Shown here: positions 60,382-64,000 of the stretch, in pieces | Layout: each line of letters starts with the position of its first letter | How positions within the stretch are numbered: the first letter of the stretch is position 1 | From: Kitasatospora viridis | Lineage (GTDB): Bacteria > Actinomycetota > Actinomycetes > Streptomycetales > Streptomycetaceae | DNA: 64,000 nt | Reading direction: 5' to 3' | NCBI RefSeq assembly: GCF_007829815.1 | Contig: NZ_VIWT01000003.1 | Coordinates: 434,001-498,000 of the forward strand | The notes under the pieces: generated by a model | The model's database searches: none | What the model was told of the DNA's origin: nothing | What the model saw: only the letters and a program-made list of their open reading frames with translations | Position numbers and translations under genes: made by a program

Positions 60382-61739
60382 TCGCCGCCCACCCCTCCCA
60401 CCGAAGCCGCGTACAGGGCCTCCAACTCCGGTGTCAGCGCCGCGTGTTCGGTCGACACCGCCCGCGCCTCATCCACCGTCACCAGGTGGGTGCGGGCCCG
60501 CATCCAACTCCCGCTGCTGCCAGGGGCGTTGAAGGCGACCGCCAGCCCGGGGAAGACCTCCGGGATCCGCATCGCCGACTCCACCGCAGCATCGTCCAGG
60601 TCACCGAGAGCCATCTCCGCCGTCCCCGCGTCCGAGACCCGAAAGCACGCCCGGCCGGCCAACTGGGCCCGAAGCGCCGTCGCACCCTGCCCCAGATCCG
60701 AGCCGAAACGCTGACCGGCGACCACCAGATGCACCCCAAGAGCCGCACCCAACTGCGCCACCCGCAGCAGCGCGGTCGTCACCTGCGCCACCTCCGCCTT
60801 CTCCGACGAGTTCGCCGTCAGGAACAGCTCGGCGACCTCGTCCACCAGGACCACGATCGGCACCGGCCGTTCGCTGTCGGGCAGTTCCCAGACACTGCGC
60901 ACTCCGGCCATCCGGCACAGCGCCATCCGCCCCGTCAACCCCTCCAGCAGCTGATCCAGCAGCACCGCCGCTGACTTTCGGTCAGTGGCTAGAGCCGTGA
61001 ACCGAGGCTCGAACGCGGCTAGTTCAAGGCCCCCCTTTAGGTCCAGGCCGACCAGAGCCACCCGCTGTGGTGCCAGCGCACGCACCAAGGCAGAGATGAA
61101 GGTCGACTTGCCCGAGCGGGTGGCACCCACGATCAGCCAGTGCGGCACCGTCCGGAAGGACACCCGCCACGGCGTCCCGTCCTCCCAGAACCCCACCACG
61201 GCTTCCAGCAGACCCACCGCACCCACGTACGGGCGAAGCGGCACCGCCAGCGGATCCCACGCCAGCGCCACCAACACCACCCGGCCCCGCTCACGCGAGA
61301 GGGCCCGCACCGAGTGCACGCGCCACGCGTGAGCCATCGACTCGGCCGCCGCCGCGTACAGGTCCGGCGTCTGCCCCGGGTGCAACTTCACCTCGACCTC
61401 AAGCCCACCGAGCCGCCAGCGCGGCAGGCCCAGCTTGGGCTTGATCATCCGCAAGGCCCGCCCCCGCACCACGACACCCCGACCCACCAAGGCCATCGGG
61501 GGCCGCTTGGACACCGACAGGCCCTGCACATCCGACAGGCGTCGCCACGTCCACACCAGCCGGACCACCGCCACCGGGAACCCGACCAGCGCCCACCACG
61601 CGTGCGGCCGGCGCACCCGCAGCCACGGACCCGCCATCGCCACCGCCAGCCACAAGGCCAGCACCCCCAACACCACCCACACCACCACCGGCAGCTGAGC
61701 ACCCGCCGGTGCGCCGTCCATCCCGCGCATGTTCGTCAC
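60378..61739 (-). CDS. FtsK/SpoIIIE-type conjugal DNA translocase (TraB/TraSA-like)
   Basis: The 453-residue protein has two N-terminal membrane segments (about residues 15-38 and 47-65), then an FtsK-type ATPase with Walker A VGATRSGKST (205-213), VALVGLDLKGGLELAAFE, Walker B PIVVLVDEVAELF and VHLVVAGQRFGSDLG. A single protein of this kind is enough to move double-stranded DNA between hyphae in actinomycetes. I chose the GTG at 61737-61739 because it overlaps the RDD gene stop (GTGA) and has AAGGAGGGG upstream. Confidence 0.92.
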   Translation of the reverse strand: MTNMRGMDGAPAGAQLPVVVWVVLGVLALWLAVAMAGPWLRVRRPHAWWALVGFPVAVVRLVWTWRRLSDVQGLSVSKRPPMALVGRGVVVRGRALRMIKPKLGLPRWRLGGLEVEVKLHPGQTPDLYAAAAESMAHAWRVHSVRALSRERGRVVLVALAWDPLAVPLRPYVGAVGLLEAVVGFWEDGTPWRVSFRTVPHWLIVGATRSGKSTFISALVRALAPQRVALVGLDLKGGLELAAFEPRFTALATDRKSAAVLLDQLLEGLTGRMALCRMAGVRSVWELPDSERPVPIVVLVDEVAELFLTANSSEKAEVAQVTTALLRVAQLGAALGVHLVVAGQRFGSDLGQGATALRAQLAGRACFRVSDAGTAEMALGDLDDAAVESAMRIPEVFPGLAVAFNAPGSSGSWMRARTHLVTVDEARAVSTEHAALTPELEALYAASVGGVGGE

Positions 61740-62302
61740 GACGTCCCCTCCTTCGCGATTGCGATCTGGTTGATCACCGACACGTCCACCACCAGCGAGC
61801 GGGACAGCTGATCGGCGAAGGTTTGCTTCCGGTAGTGCGCGAGCGGCCACAGGAAACCGAAGAACAGCGGCGCGATGTCGACCAGGTGCAGCACGCTGCG
61901 CATCACGGAGCGGGCCGGGCCGATCGGCGCCCCGGTGTCCTCATCCACCGTCACGATCCGCATCAGCCGCTGACCCAGCGACTGCCCGGTCCGGCCCCGC
62001 TCCGCCGCTTGCCACACCAGGAAGAGGACCGGCAGCGCCCAGTAGAAGAACCTGAACATCGGGCTCATCTGGTAGCCCGTCAGCAGCGCCACCGCCTGGA
62101 CCAGCGCGAAGACCGGCCGGGCCCAGTACAGGGCCACCTCATAGATGCTCATGATGCTGGCCGCGATCGACAGCTCCAGTAGCGTCGCCATCGCCCGCGT
62201 CGACCAGGCCGCCAGCCCCGGCACCGCCGGCGGCCGCACCACGCCCCGCCGAGGCGCGCGCCGCTCACCCACCAGCGAGCGCCACTGATCAGCGGTGGCC
62301 AT
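61736..62302 (-). CDS. RDD family membrane protein
   Basis: The 188-residue protein has the RDD domain pattern: PPAVPGLAAWSTRAMATLLE at the start of the first membrane segment, further segments at FFYWALPVLFLVWQAA and LVDIAPLFFGFLWPLAHY, the motif GRTGQSLGQRLMRIVTVDED, and QTFADQLSRSLVVDVS at the end. In these elements it sits in the transfer operon and may modulate the pore. Its ends overlap both neighbours, so the whole operon is translationally coupled. Confidence 0.82.
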   Translation of the reverse strand: MATADQWRSLVGERRAPRRGVVRPPAVPGLAAWSTRAMATLLELSIAASIMSIYEVALYWARPVFALVQAVALLTGYQMSPMFRFFYWALPVLFLVWQAAERGRTGQSLGQRLMRIVTVDEDTGAPIGPARSVMRSVLHLVDIAPLFFGFLWPLAHYRKQTFADQLSRSLVVDVSVINQIAIAKEGTS

Positions 62303-62535
62303 CAGCTCCCACCGCCCAGGTCCAGCGGCGGCAGCGGAACACCGTTCTCCGCCGCCAGGTTCAGCAGCTCCGTCTCAAGATCCCGGGCCAGCTGACAGGC
62401 ATCCGCCGCCATCGTCGCCGTGATCGCGAACAGCAGCCGGGCCTGACCCCACTCCATGTCGGCGTGCATCTCATCGCCCAGGTCGGACAGGTCGTGTAGT
62501 CGCTCGCGCAGGTCCTGCCACGTCCGGCCGCTCAC
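62302..62535 (-). CDS. Small helical AICE protein
   Basis: The 77-residue protein is almost entirely helical (LRERLHDLSDLGDEMHADME, WGQARLLFAITATMAADACQ) and ends LPPLDLGGGS. No known motif. It overlaps the next gene by one base (TGATG) and the preceding one by four (ATGA), which supports its reality. Confidence 0.7.
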   Translation of the reverse strand: MSGRTWQDLRERLHDLSDLGDEMHADMEWGQARLLFAITATMAADACQLARDLETELLNLAAENGVPLPPLDLGGGS

Positions 62536-62906
62536 TTCGCACCACCCCGAGCCCCGCGCGACTCGGCCGCAGCGCCACCAGCTGCTTCGGTCTCGCCCGC
62601 AGGCGCCACCGCCACCGACTCAGCCCGGTACGCCAACCCCGCCCGACCCTCGATCTCCCACAGCGAGGCCTCAAGCCCGGTGAAGACCAGGATCTGACCA
62701 ATCTCCACCTGCGGCTCAGCACCCGGGATCGTCACCTCGATCATCGACGTCCGAGCCCCCGCCGGCCGCACCGCCACGGACACCGTCCACAGCGGCTCAC
62801 CGGACCTATTCGCCCGCTGTGCTCCCGTGTCCCGGTCGGTCTTCGGCTCCTTCGCCACACAGAGGACCAGACCAACCTTTCGCATGTCCACCGGGACATT
62901 GCGCAT
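62532..62906 (-). CDS. SCO3933-like regulatory-type AICE protein
   Basis: The 124-residue protein starts MRNVPVDMRKVGLVLCVAKE and continues DRDTGAQRANRSGEPLWTVS and LWEIEGRAGLAYRAESVAV. This pattern is that of the small conserved proteins annotated SCO3933-type regulatory in pSAM2-like elements of streptomycetes, first in the transfer operon. The beta-rich fold may bind single-stranded DNA (OB-like), but that is inference. The end is Ala/Gly-rich. Confidence 0.72.
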   Translation of the reverse strand: MRNVPVDMRKVGLVLCVAKEPKTDRDTGAQRANRSGEPLWTVSVAVRPAGARTSMIEVTIPGAEPQVEIGQILVFTGLEASLWEIEGRAGLAYRAESVAVAPAGETEAAGGAAAESRGARGGAK

Positions 62907-62953
62907 CTCAACTCCCCCTTCCAGCAGCCACCATGGATCCGCCAGTCATCAGT

Positions 62954-62963
62954 CATCCGGATG
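62954..62963. promoter_or_regulatory. Palindrome CATCCGGATG in the divergent AICE promoter region
   Basis: The 220-bp gap 62907-63126 separates the transfer operon from the GntR repressor. It contains the perfect palindrome CATCCGGATG, a related ATTCATCC near 63015, and a stretch CTTAAGCTCAGCTGAAG near 63033. These are likely binding sites for the GntR protein. Confidence 0.45.
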
Positions 62964-63126
62964 AATTGGCGGAAGACCGATGATGCGCCCGCTTGACGCC
63001 GAGCGCAAGGGCATTCATCCTGACGACTGCTGGCTTAAGCTCAGCTGAAGCCCCGTGACCAGGGCTTAGAGCGACCTCGAACCAACTTCTGATCGCAGCA
63101 ACCCCCGTAGACCTAAGGGGCACAAG

Positions 63127-63879
63127 ATGCCAGTGGGACGCCAGCCGCTTCACGGCCAGGTCGCCGCCGAGATGCGCAAGGCCATCGCGCGTGGCAAGTG
63201 GAAGCCGGGAGCCAAGATCCCCACGGAGCCCGAGCTCACCGAGCGGTACGGCGTCTCACGTGCCACCGTCCGCCAAGCCGTCGCCGCCCTGCGCGCCGAA
63301 GGACTATTGGACGTCCGACAGGGATCCGGCACCTACGTGCGCGAGCCCCAGGCCACGGTCGACGCGGTTTTCATCAGCCGCACCGTCCACCTCGCCAGCG
63401 ATGGCACGTTCACATGCCCAAGCGGCTGGGAGGCCAAGGAGAAGGCCACCGCCTACGCAGTGCGCCTGGAACCCTGCCCGGCCGCCCTCCTGCGACTCGA
63501 CGAGGGCGAAGCCGCGCTCCTGGTCGACCGGCTGATCATCCATCAGCCCACCGGTAACTTGGCCAGGCACAGCATGCTGCTGCCCATGGAGCGGATCACC
63601 ACAACCAGCCTGGCCGCCGAGCCCGACGTCTGCGCCACCGAGGCCTACCGCCAACTCGCTGCAGCACACGGCCCGTTGATGTGGGACGACGGCGTCACAG
63701 CCCGCATGCCCAACCCCGACGAATCCGCCACGCTACGCGTACCCGCAGGCAGCCCCCTGCTGATCACCGAACGACTCACCCAGAGCCAGAGCGGCGAGCG
63801 GCTCATGCTGGAAACCCTCACCACCGGCGCCACCGGAATCCACATGGTCTACACCCACCACCCCCAACCGGCTGACTGA
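63127..63879 (+). CDS. GntR family repressor (KorSA-like, UTRA domain)
   Basis: The 250-residue protein has a GntR winged helix (LHGQVAAEMRKAIARGKWKP, IPTEPELTERYGVSRATVRQ, AVAALRAEGLLDVRQGSGTY) and a C-terminal UTRA ligand-binding domain (ALLRLDEGEAALLVDRLIIH, GSPLLITERLTQSQSGERLM). In pSAM2 and relatives the GntR repressor (KorSA) represses the activator and transfer genes. It is divergent from the transfer operon, and the gap between them has palindromes. Start ATG 63127. Confidence 0.9.
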   Translation: MPVGRQPLHGQVAAEMRKAIARGKWKPGAKIPTEPELTERYGVSRATVRQAVAALRAEGLLDVRQGSGTYVREPQATVDAVFISRTVHLASDGTFTCPSGWEAKEKATAYAVRLEPCPAALLRLDEGEAALLVDRLIIHQPTGNLARHSMLLPMERITTTSLAAEPDVCATEAYRQLAAAHGPLMWDDGVTARMPNPDESATLRVPAGSPLLITERLTQSQSGERLMLETLTTGATGIHMVYTHHPQPAD

Positions 63880-63992
63880 CCACGGGGGCCGACCGTGGAA
63901 GGTCTCTCGGCGCAACCTGCCGGCTTCTGCCCACCTTGGGGTAGTCGCCGAGGCTAGACTTCCCGCAGTCGCTCACAGCCAAGGGGGTGAAG

Positions 63993-64000
63993 ATGAACAA
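63993..64000 (+). CDS. Start of the next AICE gene (cut by window edge)
   Basis: The last eight bases form ATG AAC AA, preceded by AAGGGGGTGAAG, a good ribosome binding site. Only the first two codons and part of the third are visible, so no product can be named. The position suggests it follows the GntR gene on the same strand. Confidence 0.4.

Larger units (their letters stand above)
56410..64000. mobile_element. Actinomycete integrative and conjugative element (AICE), left part
   Basis: From the methyltransferase 5' end to the window edge all genes fit a pSAM2-type element: site-specific recombinase, RepSA-like initiator, Spd-like protein, FtsK/TraB translocase, RDD protein, two small conserved proteins and a divergent GntR repressor. 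The left end should lie at about 56410-56475, where the DUF574 coding similarity stops; the right end and the other half of the target are outside the window. Most AICEs use a tyrosine integrase with an excisionase and insert into tRNA genes. This one has a large serine recombinase pointing inward and targets a protein gene. Confidence 0.85.

Noticed and set aside
1..64000. CRISPR arrays, rRNA genes or large biosynthetic clusters
   Set aside because: No regularly spaced repeats of CRISPR type, no rRNA-like sequence and no PKS, NRPS or terpene synthase genes were seen.

Overview
The window is very GC-rich, with strong G/C bias at third codon positions, many GTG and TTG starts, purine-rich ribosome binding sites, secreted proteins with long Ala-rich signal peptides, and gene families typical of Streptomyces and its relatives (SpoIIE phosphatases, ECF41 sigma factor, DUF574 methyltransferase, pSAM2-type conjugation genes). 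It most likely comes from a Streptomyces or Kitasatospora chromosome. It contains no rRNA, tRNA, CRISPR array or PKS/NRPS genes that I could recognise.

Left part (1-24.5 kb): many short, mostly single-gene units. They are a LodA-like quinoprotein oxidase cut by the window edge, a PadR regulator with a membrane partner, a PP2C-like protein, a LysR regulator, a secreted M9 collagenase, an NlpC/P60 hydrolase, an Lrp regulator, a HAD-like protein, a secreted beta-propeller protein, a short RRHVD-type leader ORF, an ArsR-like regulator whose tail runs into a minisatellite, a methyltransferase, a secreted BBE-type flavoprotein, a SpoIIE phosphatase, a lipoprotein, a GNAT acetyltransferase, a divergent MFS/CGNR pair sharing a repeated operator, and a penicillin-binding-type serine hydrolase.

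Middle (24.6-34.5 kb): a SUKH-type immunity-like gene lies next to the decayed remains of a tyrosine and a serine recombinase. A two-component system (27.4-29.2 kb) faces a three-gene ABC-transporter operon. Then comes a compact locus (31.8-33.2 kb) with an E1-like (ThiF/MccB) adenylyltransferase that has a PqqD-like N-terminal region, followed by a 30-residue ORF with a near-perfect ribosome binding site. This looks like a small RiPP-type pathway and is the best candidate here for an undescribed system. Two small secreted proteins follow, one built from repeated W-N-x-T-G units.

34.5-42 kb: a five-gene operon read right to left encodes a SWIM zinc-finger protein, a probable DUF5691 protein, a VWA protein, a MoxR-like AAA ATPase and a DUF5682 protein. 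Its function is unknown; it resembles MoxR/VWA chaperone modules. A 44-bp tandem duplication has created a decoy mini-ORF at one translationally coupled junction.

42-56 kb: LysR and MFS exporter, a HelD-type helicase, an ECF41 sigma factor coupled to an epimerase with a matching promoter, a second copy of the HAD-like protein, a HAD hydrolase, a TIM-barrel hydrolase and TetR next to an endoglycoceramidase-like enzyme, and a phosphotransferase that appears to start at CTG, overlapping the stop of a DUF574 methyltransferase.

Right end (56.4-64 kb): an actinomycete integrative and conjugative element. Its serine recombinase reads out of the 5' end of the DUF574 methyltransferase gene, which appears to be the integration target. 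The rest is a pSAM2-like set: RepSA-type initiator, Spd-like membrane protein, FtsK/TraB translocase, RDD protein, two small proteins and a divergent GntR regulator. The far end lies beyond the window.
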